This document shows, piece after piece, positions 43,209-51,999 of a DNA stretch of 64,000 bases. The position numbers and the translations under genes were made by a program. The DNA comes from Streptomyces sp. HD (GTDB taxonomy: Bacteria > Actinomycetota > Actinomycetes > Streptomycetales > Streptomycetaceae). Each line of letters begins with the position of its first letter. Within the stretch, counting starts at the first letter, position 1. The stretch lies in the NCBI RefSeq assembly GCF_028369295.1, contig NZ_JAQMYP010000015.1, positions 1-64,000 on the forward strand, given 5' to 3'. The notes below the pieces were generated by a model. It was not told the origin of the DNA. It was given only the letters and a program-made list of their open reading frames with translations, and did no database searches.

Positions 43209-43247
43209 GTTACGTCGATGTCACATCCCTTGATCATGAGGAGTTAC
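43209..43247 (-). promoter_or_regulatory. Putative GlnR box upstream of the nitrate reductase
   Basis: On the minus strand GTGAC-N6-GTAAC (43209-43224) resembles the GlnR consensus GTnAC-N6-GaAAC, and another GTAAC half-site is at 43243-43247. GlnR activates nitrate assimilation in Streptomyces, so this is the expected regulator; the match is imperfect. Confidence 0.4.
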
Positions 43248-43421
43248 GTCGGCCACACAGCTGCCCGGAGAGCGATGTGAGGGGGGTGCGGTGGCGAGAT
43301 GTGGGGGGTGTGGGGCGGTGCGGTACGGTCGCGGTCCGTGTCGCTGTTGGGCCGAACGGGTGACTTGGCGTAAGAATTGGCTGGTGCAGGCATTGAAGGC
43401 GAGTCAAGGCGGGGGGAGCCG

Positions 43422-43811
43422 GTGAACAGCCACGACGTCACCGATGAACAGTGGGAAGGGCTCGCCCAGGTCGTGCCGCTGCGCGGCCGGGACGCCTGGC
43501 CGTCCGCGGTGGACCACCGGGTGCCTCCGGAGGCGGTGACGGAGCCTCGGCGCCGGTTCGTCGTCCTGCGGGTCAATGTGTTCGCGGACGCCCGTGACGT
43601 CGCCGAGACGCTGATGGCGGGAATCCCGGTACTGCTGGATCTGACCGGGGCGGAGACCGAGGTCGCCAAGCGGGTGCTGGACTTCAGCACCGGCGTCGTC
43701 TTCGGACTGGCGAGCGGGATGCACCGGGTGGACCGGAACGTGTTCCTGCTCACGCCGCCGGGCACCGAGGTGAGCGGGCTGATGGAGGGGGCGGGGGTGC
43801 CGGGCACCTGA
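43422..43811 (+). CDS. SepF-like cell-division protein paralogue
   Basis: A 129-residue protein whose core (FVVLRVNVFADARDVAETLMAGIPVLLDLTG, then RVLDFSTGVVFGLASGMHRVDRNVFLLTPPG) is the SepF fold. SepF dimers bind FtsZ and bend membranes at the division septum. The N-terminal amphipathic membrane helix of true SepF is absent, and it lies away from ftsZ. It therefore fits the SepF-like paralogues found in Streptomyces. The GTG start at 43422 has GGGGGGAG upstream. Confidence 0.85.
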   Translation: MNSHDVTDEQWEGLAQVVPLRGRDAWPSAVDHRVPPEAVTEPRRRFVVLRVNVFADARDVAETLMAGIPVLLDLTGAETEVAKRVLDFSTGVVFGLASGMHRVDRNVFLLTPPGTEVSGLMEGAGVPGT

Positions 43812-43898
43812 GGGTGCCTGGCCGGGCGGTCGCTCGATCGTAGGAAACGCGTCGGGCCGGAACGGTTCGCCTGACGGCAGGGGTCCTACCGTCCGGGA

Positions 43899-45137
43899 AT
43901 GGCCGTGTCATCTGTGTCTGGTGTGTCCGGTGTCGTTTCCCTGCCGTCTCAGGCGGGCCCGGCCGAAGAGGACACACCTCCCGGCCGGCCGCACGTCACC
44001 GAGCTCAGACTCTCCGCGTTCGCCGGGCATCGGCGGGCCGCTTTTCCGCTGGGTGCGTGCACCCTCCTCGCCGGGCCGAGCGGGTCCGGGAAGACGACCG
44101 CGTTACGGGCCTACGAGGCGCTGGCCCGGCTTGGCGGCGGCGCCGGGGTCGGTGAGGTCTTCCCCGACCCCGGGGCCTGTGTTCCGGAGCGGGCCCGGCC
44201 CGACGCCCAGCGGCGGCGCGGCTTCCGTATCGGCTGCACGGCCGACGGCCCCGAGGGGCCGGTCCGGCTCGATGTCGCCGTGCAGGCCGAGCCCGGACTG
44301 CGGATCGTGGGGGAGCGGTTGAGCGCCGGCGGGCTCGTCCTGCTGGAGACGGCTCTGCGGGATCCGAGCCGGCCCTTCGTACAGGCCGCCTGGCATACGG
44401 CCGGTCAGTCGCCGGTGACACGGGCGCCCCTGCCCGACGACCGGCTCGCCACCGCGCTGCTGCCACTGCGGGTGGCCGGCAAGACGGACGGGCAGCGCCG
44501 GGTGATCGCCGCCGCCGAACAGATGGTGGTGGCGCTGCGGTCGGTCTTCGCCTGCGACCCCCGTCCCGAGCGGATGCGCCGCCCGGTACCGGTCGGATCC
44601 GGGCGGCTGCTCGGCGGCTGCGACAACCTCGCCGACGTGCTGTGGCGGACCCGCGCCGAGTGCGGGCGGCGCCATACGCAGTTCGTGGCCGCGGTGCGGG
44701 CGGGGTGTGCCGGGGCCGTCGCGGACGTGGCCGCGGAGGTGCTCGGCGGCGGGAGCGTGCGGGCGGTGCTCGACCGGGGCGACGGCATCCGCACCGAGCT
44801 CCGCCGGCTGGGCGACGGCGAACTGCGCTATCTCGCCCTGTCGCTGGTGCTGTTGACCGGCCCCGGGGTGCTGGAGGTCGACCCGGCGGGTGAGGTGCCC
44901 GCGGCCATGCAGGCGTTGACCGTGCTGGCGGACGGGCTGGACCGGGGGCTCGATCCCCGGCAGCGGGGGGAGTTGGCGCGGTTGGCGGCCCGGATGTGCG
45001 AGCGGGGGCACATCAGGGTGGTCGGGACGGTGAGTGACACGTCGGGGCTGGTGGGGGTGACCGGGGCGGCAGGGACGGCGGAGGCATCGGGGGCGGCGGA
45101 AGTGGGTGGGGTGACGGTGGTACACCTGGAGCCGTGA
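43899..45137 (+). CDS. AAA/RecF-like ATPase
   Basis: A 412-residue P-loop ATPase. Walker A GPSGSGKTT is at residues ~58-66, following FAGHRRAAFPLGACTLLAG. The ABC-type signature region is LGDGELRYLALSLVLL, followed by VLEVDP in the Walker B position. This layout matches AAA family ATPases of the overcoming-lysogenisation/RecF group without a coiled-coil insertion. The C-terminal 40 residues are Gly/Ala/Val-rich and of low complexity. It overlaps the MazG-like gene by four bases (GTGA), so they are translationally coupled. Its function is unknown. Confidence 0.75.
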   Translation: MAVSSVSGVSGVVSLPSQAGPAEEDTPPGRPHVTELRLSAFAGHRRAAFPLGACTLLAGPSGSGKTTALRAYEALARLGGGAGVGEVFPDPGACVPERARPDAQRRRGFRIGCTADGPEGPVRLDVAVQAEPGLRIVGERLSAGGLVLLETALRDPSRPFVQAAWHTAGQSPVTRAPLPDDRLATALLPLRVAGKTDGQRRVIAAAEQMVVALRSVFACDPRPERMRRPVPVGSGRLLGGCDNLADVLWRTRAECGRRHTQFVAAVRAGCAGAVADVAAEVLGGGSVRAVLDRGDGIRTELRRLGDGELRYLALSLVLLTGPGVLEVDPAGEVPAAMQALTVLADGLDRGLDPRQRGELARLAARMCERGHIRVVGTVSDTSGLVGVTGAAGTAEASGAAEVGGVTVVHLEP

Positions 45138-45460
45138 CCGAACCTCTTGATGTGGCCAGGCTGCAGCGACGGCTGGCCGAGTTCGCCGCCGCGCGCAACT
45201 GGCAGCCGTACCACACACCGAAGAACCTCGTCGCGGCGCTGAGCGTGGAGGCGTCCGAACTCGTCGAGATCTTCCAGTGGTTGACCCCGGAGGAGTCGGC
45301 GCGGGTCATGGATGACGCGGACACCGCGGAGCGCGTGACGGACGAGGTCGCGGACGTGCTGGCGTATCTGCTGCAACTGTGCGAGGTGCTGGGGATCGAT
45401 CCACTGGCGGCGCTCGACGCGAAGATCGACCGGAACGAGCGGCGGTTTCCCGCGCCGTAG
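45134..45460 (+). CDS. MazG-like nucleotide pyrophosphohydrolase
   Basis: A 108-residue all-helical protein of the MazG/RS21-C6 type, which hydrolyses (d)NTPs, often damaged or modified ones, to monophosphates. The metal-binding motif is SVEASELVEIFQW (ExxE12-28-type) followed by DEVADVLAYLLQL (ExxD). The start GTG overlaps the ATPase gene. The coupling to an ATPase is unusual for a house-cleaning enzyme. Confidence 0.88.
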   Translation: MTEPLDVARLQRRLAEFAAARNWQPYHTPKNLVAALSVEASELVEIFQWLTPEESARVMDDADTAERVTDEVADVLAYLLQLCEVLGIDPLAALDAKIDRNERRFPAP

Positions 45461-45680
45461 TGAGCGGCGGGGGCGGGGGTGGGCTGCGACGGTTGCCGCG
45501 CGGGGAGGAATCCAGTCCACTTTCACTCTCCGTATAGATTCGGCTGGCCGTAGCTGAAAAGTTGTCCGCAGATTTCCGTCTTCCTCTGGCTTTTCGTCTC
45601 AGAGCCCTTCACTCTGGGTAGTGAACAGGGGAGTTCGGGCGGACGCGTGGGCAGCGCGTCGGGACAGATGGGGACTGCGG

Positions 45681-46151
45681 ATGGACGCGGTGCGGCTCAT
45701 CGGGACTAGCAGGCGTGCGCTGGCGGGCAGTGGGGGCGCGCCGGACATCATGACCGAGGTGTGGCAGGCGCAGGCCCTGGCTCAGGCCATAGGGAGTCGG
45801 CTGGCCGTGTTCGGCCCACCTGAACTGCGGGGCGAGGCGCTGGGACTGACGGAGCTGGCCGGGCGCGGCTGCGGTGTGCTGGACACACCGGAACTCGCGG
45901 AGGGCGACTTACGCGCCGCCCAGCTCACGGAGTTGGGGGACGCCCGGCAGGCACTGATGCACCTGGGGAGCCTGCTGGGGGAGGTGGGGATCGCCCTGGT
46001 CGGCGTGGCCAGCGGTGCGGACGACGAGACGACGTACTGGCAGTGCATGGAGGCGATCGACGCGGCGGACGAGTCCCGGGACCGGGTGCTGGAGATGCTG
46101 CGCAGACTGGCGGACCGGGATCAGGTGCTGGCGGAGAGGGAGGCGGGGTAG
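45681..46151 (+). CDS. DUF6099-family protein
   Basis: A 156-residue helical protein whose start MDAVRLIGTSRRALA and conserved QAQALAQAIGSRLA helix match the actinobacterial DUF6099 family. No catalytic motif is visible. The ATG at 45681 is preferred over a GTG/ATG further upstream because the family begins MDAVRLI. The AT-richer 220 bp before it (with CCGTATAGATTCGG near 45530) is the likely promoter region. The function is unknown. Confidence 0.75.
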   Translation: MDAVRLIGTSRRALAGSGGAPDIMTEVWQAQALAQAIGSRLAVFGPPELRGEALGLTELAGRGCGVLDTPELAEGDLRAAQLTELGDARQALMHLGSLLGEVGIALVGVASGADDETTYWQCMEAIDAADESRDRVLEMLRRLADRDQVLAEREAG

Positions 46152-46318
46152 AGGGGCGGGGTGGAGGGCGGGCGCCGGGGTGCCCCTGCTCGCAGAGCCG
46201 GCGGGGGAGGCACCCCGTCACGCCGGGCCGTGCACCCACCCCCGGCCCGCCCCTCGACCGGCCCTTGGCCCGCCCACGGCCCACCCCGGCGCCGAGCACT
46301 CAGTCAGAGCGCGCTGCC

Positions 46319-46495
46319 TCAGCCGGTCTCCGCGTCCTGCCGCTCGCCCACCCCGGACGCCCCGGTCGACTGCAGATCCGCGTCCAGTGCCGACAGGTCC
46401 GCGTTCAGCGCGGCCATCAGCTCCTCCATCTGCTGCAGCAGCCCCTTCGGCTGACCGGCACCACCGGCCTGCTGTGGTGCGAGTTCCTCGGACAT
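46319..46495 (-). CDS. 58-residue acidic helical protein, unknown function
   Basis: This short gene starts ATG 46495 after a very strong GAGGAGG ribosome site and ends TGA at 46319. The protein is acidic and mostly one amphipathic helix (LLQQMEELMAALNADLSALDADLQS), preceded by MSEELAPQQAGG and followed by a polar tail. It has Streptomyces codon bias throughout. It could be a small regulatory or coiled-coil protein, or a leader-like peptide; no modification enzyme is nearby. Confidence 0.6.
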   Translation of the reverse strand: MSEELAPQQAGGAGQPKGLLQQMEELMAALNADLSALDADLQSTGASGVGERQDAETG

Positions 46496-46738
46496 GACGG
46501 CCTCCTCGGCCTCCGGCCCCCCGGATAGAAGTGGGCCGACAGAGTGACGCTCCGGCGGTCACCGACCGGCGCGGGTGCCGGGCGGTCCGGCTCCGTTCGA
46601 GCCAACGATCACCGTCGGGGCCGGTCACTGGCCCGGGCGAACGGCGGCAATCGCACGCACGGAATTCACCCGACCGTGGACGCGGGCGGCGGAGGGACCG
46701 GTGCGGCCGACCTTCGCCTCGGCGTGCAGGATGGAGGT

Positions 46739-47662
46739 ATGGATCTTCGCATCTTCACCGAGCCCCAGCAGGGGGCCACCTACGACACCCTCCTCTCCGT
46801 GGCGAAGGCCACCGAGGACCTTGGCTTCGACGCGTTCTTCCGGTCGGACCACTATCTGAAGATGGGTTCCGGGGACGGTCTGCCCGGCCCCACCGACGCC
46901 TGGATCACGCTCGCCGGCCTCGCCCGCGAGACCAAGCGGATCCGCCTCGGCACCCTGATGACCGCCGGCACCTTCCGCCTGCCCGGCGTGCTCGCCATCC
47001 AGGTCGCCCAGGTCGACCAGATGTCCGGCGGCCGCGTCGAACTCGGCCTGGGAGCGGGGTGGTTCGAGGAGGAGCACAAGGCGTACGGCATCCCGTTCCC
47101 GAAGGAGAAGTTCGGGCGGCTGGAGGAGCAGCTCGCCATCGTCACGGGGCTGTGGGCCACCGAGGTCGGCCAGACCTTCGACTTCCACGGCACCTACTAC
47201 GACCTCACCGAGTCGCCCGCCCTGCCCAAGCCCGCCCAGGACAGGATCCCGGTGCTGATCGGCGGGCACGGCGCCACCCGGACGCCGCGGCTGGCCGCCA
47301 AGTACGCCGATGAGTTCAACATGCCGTTCGCCTCGATCGAGGACAGCCAGCGGCAGTTCGGGCGGGTGCGGGCCGCCGCCGAGGCGGCCGGGCGCAAGGG
47401 CGACGAACTCGTCTACTCCAACGCCCTCGTCGTGTGCGTCGGCAAGGACGACCAGGAGGTCGCCCGCCGCGCCGCCGCGATCGGCCGGGAGGTCGACGAG
47501 CTGAAGGTCAACGGGCTCGCCGGCTCCCCCGAGGAGGTCGTCGACAAGATCGGGCGGTACCAGGAGATCGGTACCCGGCGGCTCTACCTCCAGGTCCTCG
47601 ACCTGGGCGACCTGGATCACCTGGAACTCATCTCGTCCCAGGTCCAGTCGCAGCTGTCGTAG
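46739..47662 (+). CDS. LLM-class F420-dependent oxidoreductase
   Basis: A 307-residue TIM-barrel luciferase-like protein. MDLRIFTEPQQGATYD, FRSDHYLKMG, LGTLMTAGTFRLPGVLA, the RVELGLGAGW signature and IPVLIGGHGATRT are typical of the TIGR03560/F420-type branch. It probably uses F420H2 to reduce or oxidise a small molecule. The start is ATG 46739 with a GGAGGT site; the frame is open further upstream without a ribosome site. It is co-directional with the Hen1/Pnkp operon but separated by 240 bp. Confidence 0.9.
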   Translation: MDLRIFTEPQQGATYDTLLSVAKATEDLGFDAFFRSDHYLKMGSGDGLPGPTDAWITLAGLARETKRIRLGTLMTAGTFRLPGVLAIQVAQVDQMSGGRVELGLGAGWFEEEHKAYGIPFPKEKFGRLEEQLAIVTGLWATEVGQTFDFHGTYYDLTESPALPKPAQDRIPVLIGGHGATRTPRLAAKYADEFNMPFASIEDSQRQFGRVRAAAEAAGRKGDELVYSNALVVCVGKDDQEVARRAAAIGREVDELKVNGLAGSPEEVVDKIGRYQEIGTRRLYLQVLDLGDLDHLELISSQVQSQLS

Positions 47663-47741
47663 CCCTTCCCCGCCCTTCCCGCCTCTTCCCTCTCCTTCCC
47701 TTCCCTTCCCTCCTCCTGGTCCTTCTTCTCTTCCGCTCCCA
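47663..47741 (+). repeat. Polypyrimidine tract
   Basis: About 80 bases directly after the LLM gene are almost pure C and T on this strand (CTTCCCTCTCCTTCCCTTCC-like), with only a few G. Such strand asymmetry can form triplex DNA or act as an unstructured 3' end. Unusual in a genome where intergenic DNA is normally mixed GC. Confidence 0.85.
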
Positions 47742-47902
47742 TCCCGTCGCGGCCCTCGGCAGCATCCAGCCGGGGGCCGCGCCGTGGACAGGGGCCGCAG
47801 AAGGGGCGAACGAAAAATCCCGGGAGGTTCCGACGTGGGCTCTGTACTTTGGACAGGCTGCGCACAGGCGCAGCTCAGACCCTATTCGAAGGCCGACCCA
47901 CC

Positions 47903-49387
47903 GTGTTCCTGACCATCACCACCACCGGGACCCCCGAACGCCCCGCCACAGATCTCGGCTTCCTGCTGCACAAGCACCCCGAGAAATCGCAGGCGTTCTC
48001 CACCTCCTACGGCAAGGCGCACGTCCTCTACCCGGAGGCGGACGCCGAACGCTGCACGGCGGCGCTGCTCCTGGAGGTCGACGCGGTGGCGCTGGTCCGG
48101 CGCGGGAAGGGCAAGGGCCGCGGCGGGGCGCCCGACGCGGCGCTCGCGCAGTACGTCAACGACCGGCCGTACGCCGCCTCCTCGCTGCTCGCGGTCGCGC
48201 TCAGCAGCGTGTTCTCCAGCGCGATGCGCGGCGTGTGCAACGCCCGGCCCGAGCGGGCGGCCGAGCCGCTGCCCCTGCGTATCGAGGTGCCCTCGCTGCC
48301 GGCCCGGGGCGGCCCGGAGCTGGTACGCCGTCTGTTCGAGCCGCTCGGCTGGGCGGTGACCGTCGAGCCGGTGCCGCTGGACGTACGGTTCCCGGAGTGG
48401 GGCGACTCGCGCTACGTGCGGCTCGTCCTGGACTCCGAGACCCTGACCCTCGCCGAGGCCCTGCGACACCTGTACGTCCTCCTCCCCGTCCTGGACGACG
48501 CCAAGCACTACTGGGTCGCCCCCGACGAGGTCGACAAGTTGCTGCGGGTCGGTGAGGGCTGGCTGCCGGACCACCCGGAACAGAAGCTGATCACCAGCCG
48601 GTATCTGTCGCGCCGCTGGTCGCTGACCCGCGAGGCGATGGAGCGGCTGGAGCTGGTGCGGCTCGCGGAGGCCGACGACATTGAGGTCGAGGACATCGAC
48701 AACGCCGTCGAGGCCGAGAGCGAGACGGAGGAGAAGCCGACCCCGCTCGCCGTGCAGCGCCGGGACGCGATCGTGGCCGCGCTGAAGGCGTCCGGTGCCG
48801 CGCGCGTGCTCGATCTCGGGTGCGGTCAGGGCCAGTTGGTGCAGGCCCTGCTCAAGGACCCGGCGTTCACCGAGATCGTCGGCGTGGACGTGTCGATGCG
48901 GGCACTCACCATCGCCGGACGGCGGTTGAAGCTGGACCGGATGGGCGAGCGGCAGGCCTCGCGCGTGAAGCTCTTCCAGAGCTCCCTCGCCTACACCGAC
49001 AACCGCCTCAAGGGCTACGACGCCGCCGTGCTCAGCGAGGTCATCGAGCACCTCGACCTGCCCCGCTTGCCCGCCCTGGAGTACGCGGTGTTCGGCGCCG
49101 CACGCCCGCGGACGGTCCTCGTGACGACCCCGAACGTCGAGTACAACGTCCGCTGGGAGTCCCTCCCGGCCGGGCATGTCCGGCACGGCGACCACCGGTT
49201 CGAGTGGACGCGCGAGGAGTTCCGCGCGTGGGCGCACTCGGTGGCCGAACGGCACGGGTACGGCGTGCAGTTCGTGCCCGTGGGGCCCGACGACCCCGAG
49301 GTGGGGCCGCCGACCCAGATGGCCGTCTTCGAAATGAACGCAGCCGTGACGAACGTGAACGACGAGAAGGGGGCGAAGGCCGCATGA
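47903..49387 (+). CDS. hen1: Bacterial Hen1: RNA 3'-terminal ribose 2'-O-methyltransferase
   Basis: A 494-residue protein. Residues ~1-240 are the bacterial Hen1 N-terminal domain (FLTITTTG, DLGFLLHKHPEK). Residues ~270-480 are the methyltransferase: SAM motif VLDLGCGQGQL, then the metal-dependent catalytic residues SEVIEHLDL (ExxEH) and GDHRFEWT (H). It methylates the 2'-OH at the break before ligation by Pnkp, protecting the repaired RNA. The GTG at 47903 matches the family N-terminus. Its stop overlaps the Pnkp start (ATGA). Confidence 0.94.
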   Translation: MFLTITTTGTPERPATDLGFLLHKHPEKSQAFSTSYGKAHVLYPEADAERCTAALLLEVDAVALVRRGKGKGRGGAPDAALAQYVNDRPYAASSLLAVALSSVFSSAMRGVCNARPERAAEPLPLRIEVPSLPARGGPELVRRLFEPLGWAVTVEPVPLDVRFPEWGDSRYVRLVLDSETLTLAEALRHLYVLLPVLDDAKHYWVAPDEVDKLLRVGEGWLPDHPEQKLITSRYLSRRWSLTREAMERLELVRLAEADDIEVEDIDNAVEAESETEEKPTPLAVQRRDAIVAALKASGAARVLDLGCGQGQLVQALLKDPAFTEIVGVDVSMRALTIAGRRLKLDRMGERQASRVKLFQSSLAYTDNRLKGYDAAVLSEVIEHLDLPRLPALEYAVFGAARPRTVLVTTPNVEYNVRWESLPAGHVRHGDHRFEWTREEFRAWAHSVAERHGYGVQFVPVGPDDPEVGPPTQMAVFEMNAAVTNVNDEKGAKAA

Positions 49388-51948
49388 CTCAGGAAACAAA
49401 GGGGCGTGTCCTGCCCGTCACCGACCTCTCCCTCGTCGTGCTCGTCGGCGCCTCCGGCTCCGGCAAGTCCACCTTCGCCCGCCGGCACTTCAAGCCCACC
49501 GAGGTGATCTCCTCCGACTTCTGCCGCGGCCTGGTCTCCGACGACGAGAACGACCAGAGCGCGAGCCGGGACGCCTTCGACGTCCTGCACTACATCGCGG
49601 GCAAGCGTCTGGCCGCCGGACGCCGCACGGTCGTGGACGCCACCAACGTGCAGCAGGACTCCCGCAAGCAGCTGATCCAGCTCGCCAAGCAGTACGACGT
49701 GCTGCCCATCGCGATAGTGCTGGACGTCCCGGAAGAGGTGTGCGCCGAGCGCAATGCCGCCCGCACCGACCGGGCCGACATGCCGCGCCGCGTCATCCAG
49801 CGGCACATCCGCGAACTGCGCCGGTCGATCCGGCACCTGGAGCGAGAGGGCTTCCGCAAGGTGCACGTCCTGCGGGGCGTGGAGGACGTCGAGGGCGCCA
49901 CCGTCGTCACCGAGAAGCGCTTCAACGACCTGACCCACCTCACCGGCCCCTTCGACATCGTCGGCGACATCCACGGCTGCGCGTCCGAACTGGACTCCCT
50001 GCTGGGCAAGCTGGGCTACGTCGACGGAGTGCACCCGGACGGCCGTACCGCCGTCTTCGTCGGCGACCTCGTCGACCGCGGCCCGGACAGCCCGGGTGTG
50101 CTGCGCCGCGTGATGTCGATGGTGAAGTCGGGCAACGCGCTGTGCGTGCCGGGCAACCACGAGAACAAGTACGGCCGCTACCTCAAGGGCCGCAAGGTCC
50201 AGCACACGCACGGACTCGCCGAGACCATCGAGCAGATGGAGACCGAGAGCGAGGAGTTCCGCGCGGAGGTCCGGGAGTTCATCGACGGGCTCGTCAGCCA
50301 CTACGTCCTCGACGGCGGCAGGCTGGTGGTCTGCCACGCCGGTCTGCCGGAGAAGTACCACGGCCGTACGTCGGGGCGGGTGCGTTCGCACGCGCTGTAC
50401 GGCGACACCACCGGGGAGACCGACGAGTTCGGGCTGCCGGTGCGCTACCCGTGGGCCGAGGACTACCGGGGCCGCGCGGCCGTGGTGTACGGCCACACCC
50501 CGGTGCCGGACGCCACATGGCTGAACAACACCATCTGCCTGGACACCGGTGCCGTCTTCGGCGGCAAGCTGACCGCGCTGCGCTGGCCGGAGCGCGAACT
50601 GGTCGACGTACCGGCGGAGCAGGTCTGGTACGAGCCGGCCAAGCCGCTGCGGACGGAGGCACCGGGCGGGCACGACGGACGGCCGCTCGACCTGGGCGAC
50701 GTACAGGGCCGCAGGGTCGTCGAGACCCGGCACGCGGGCCGGGTGTCGGTCCGTGAGGAGAACGCGGCCGCGGCCCTGGAGGTCATGAGCCGTTTCGCCG
50801 TCGACCCGCGCCTGCTGCCGTACCTTCCGCCGACCATGGCGCCCACGGCCACGAGTCACATCGAGGGCTATCTGGAGCACCCGGCGGAGGCCTTCGCGCA
50901 GTACGCGGCGGACGGCGTCGAGCGGGTCGTGTGCGAGGAGAAGCACATGGGTTCGCGGGCCGTGGCGCTGGTGTGCCGGGACGCGGACGTGGCGCGCAAG
51001 AGGTTCGGTGTGGACGGCCCGACCGGGTCGCTGTACACCCGTACCGGGCGTCCCTTCTTCGACGACGAGTCGGTGACCGAGACGATCCTGGACCGGATCC
51101 GGGAGGCCGTCGGCGAGGCCGGTCTCTGGGACGAGCCGGCCACATCCAACAGCGCCTCCGGCGCGGGGGACTGGCTGCTGCTCGACGCCGAGCTCATGCC
51201 GTGGTCGCTGAAGGCGGCGGGCCTGCTGCGCTCGCAGTACGCGGCGGTCGGCGCCGCATCCGGGGCCGCGTTCCCGGGTGCGCTGGCCGCGCTGGAGGGC
51301 GCTGCCGCGCGCGGCGTCGACGTGTCCGACCTGCTGGCGCGCCAGCGCGAACGCGCGTCGGACGCGGCCGCGTTCACCGAGGCGTACCGCCGCTACTGCT
51401 GGACGACGGACGGCCTGGACGGCGTACGCCTGGCACCGTTCCAGATCCTGGCCGCCGAGGGCCGCAGCCTCGCGGCGCTCCCGCACGACGAGCAGCTCGC
51501 GCTTCTCGACCGGCTGGTGGAGCACGACGGCAGCGGGCTGCTCCAGACCACCCGACGGCTGTACGTCGACACCGGTGACCCGGAGTCGGTGCAGGCCGGC
51601 GTCGACTGGTGGCTGGAGATGACGGGCCGCGGCGGCGAGGGCATGGTCGTCAAGCCGCTCGGTGCGGTGGTGCGCAGTGGGGAGGGCCGCCTCGTGCAGC
51701 CCGGCATCAAGTGCCGGGGCCGCGAGTACCTGCGGATCATCTACGGTCCGGAGTACACGCGCCCGGACAACCTGGACCGGCTGCGCAAGCGGTTCCTCAA
51801 CCACAAGCGGTCCCTCGCCATCCGCGAGTACGCGCTGGGGCTGGAGGCCCTGGACCGGCTGGCCGAGGGCGAGCCGCTGTGGCGGGTGCACGAGGCGGTG
51901 TTCGGGGTGCTGGCGCTGGAGTCGGAGCCGGTGGACCCGCGGCTGTGA
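49384..51948 (+). CDS. pnkp: Polynucleotide kinase-phosphatase-ligase Pnkp (RNA repair)
   Basis: An 854-residue three-domain end-healing and sealing enzyme. The 5'-kinase is at residues ~15-170 (VGASGSGKST Walker A). The metallophosphoesterase spans ~190-420 (GDIHGC, GDLVDRG, GNHENK, a late GHTPVPD). The C-terminal adenylyltransferase/ligase has its nucleotidyl Lys in EEKHMGSRAV. It works with Hen1 as a heterotetramer that heals and seals cleaved tRNA or other RNA, for example after ribotoxin attack. The start overlaps hen1 by four bases, so the two are coupled. Confidence 0.95.
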   Translation: MTQETKGRVLPVTDLSLVVLVGASGSGKSTFARRHFKPTEVISSDFCRGLVSDDENDQSASRDAFDVLHYIAGKRLAAGRRTVVDATNVQQDSRKQLIQLAKQYDVLPIAIVLDVPEEVCAERNAARTDRADMPRRVIQRHIRELRRSIRHLEREGFRKVHVLRGVEDVEGATVVTEKRFNDLTHLTGPFDIVGDIHGCASELDSLLGKLGYVDGVHPDGRTAVFVGDLVDRGPDSPGVLRRVMSMVKSGNALCVPGNHENKYGRYLKGRKVQHTHGLAETIEQMETESEEFRAEVREFIDGLVSHYVLDGGRLVVCHAGLPEKYHGRTSGRVRSHALYGDTTGETDEFGLPVRYPWAEDYRGRAAVVYGHTPVPDATWLNNTICLDTGAVFGGKLTALRWPERELVDVPAEQVWYEPAKPLRTEAPGGHDGRPLDLGDVQGRRVVETRHAGRVSVREENAAAALEVMSRFAVDPRLLPYLPPTMAPTATSHIEGYLEHPAEAFAQYAADGVERVVCEEKHMGSRAVALVCRDADVARKRFGVDGPTGSLYTRTGRPFFDDESVTETILDRIREAVGEAGLWDEPATSNSASGAGDWLLLDAELMPWSLKAAGLLRSQYAAVGAASGAAFPGALAALEGAAARGVDVSDLLARQRERASDAAAFTEAYRRYCWTTDGLDGVRLAPFQILAAEGRSLAALPHDEQLALLDRLVEHDGSGLLQTTRRLYVDTGDPESVQAGVDWWLEMTGRGGEGMVVKPLGAVVRSGEGRLVQPGIKCRGREYLRIIYGPEYTRPDNLDRLRKRFLNHKRSLAIREYALGLEALDRLAEGEPLWRVHEAVFGVLALESEPVDPRL

Positions 51949-51999
51949 CGGGCAGGGGTGACGATCGGTCGGCTGCGGCGATCGGTGGCTGACCCACGG

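Noticed and set aside
43899..45460. Defence system made of AAA ATPase and MazG
   Set aside because: No nuclease, toxin or other effector is adjacent, and both proteins have plausible housekeeping roles. Kept as a question only.
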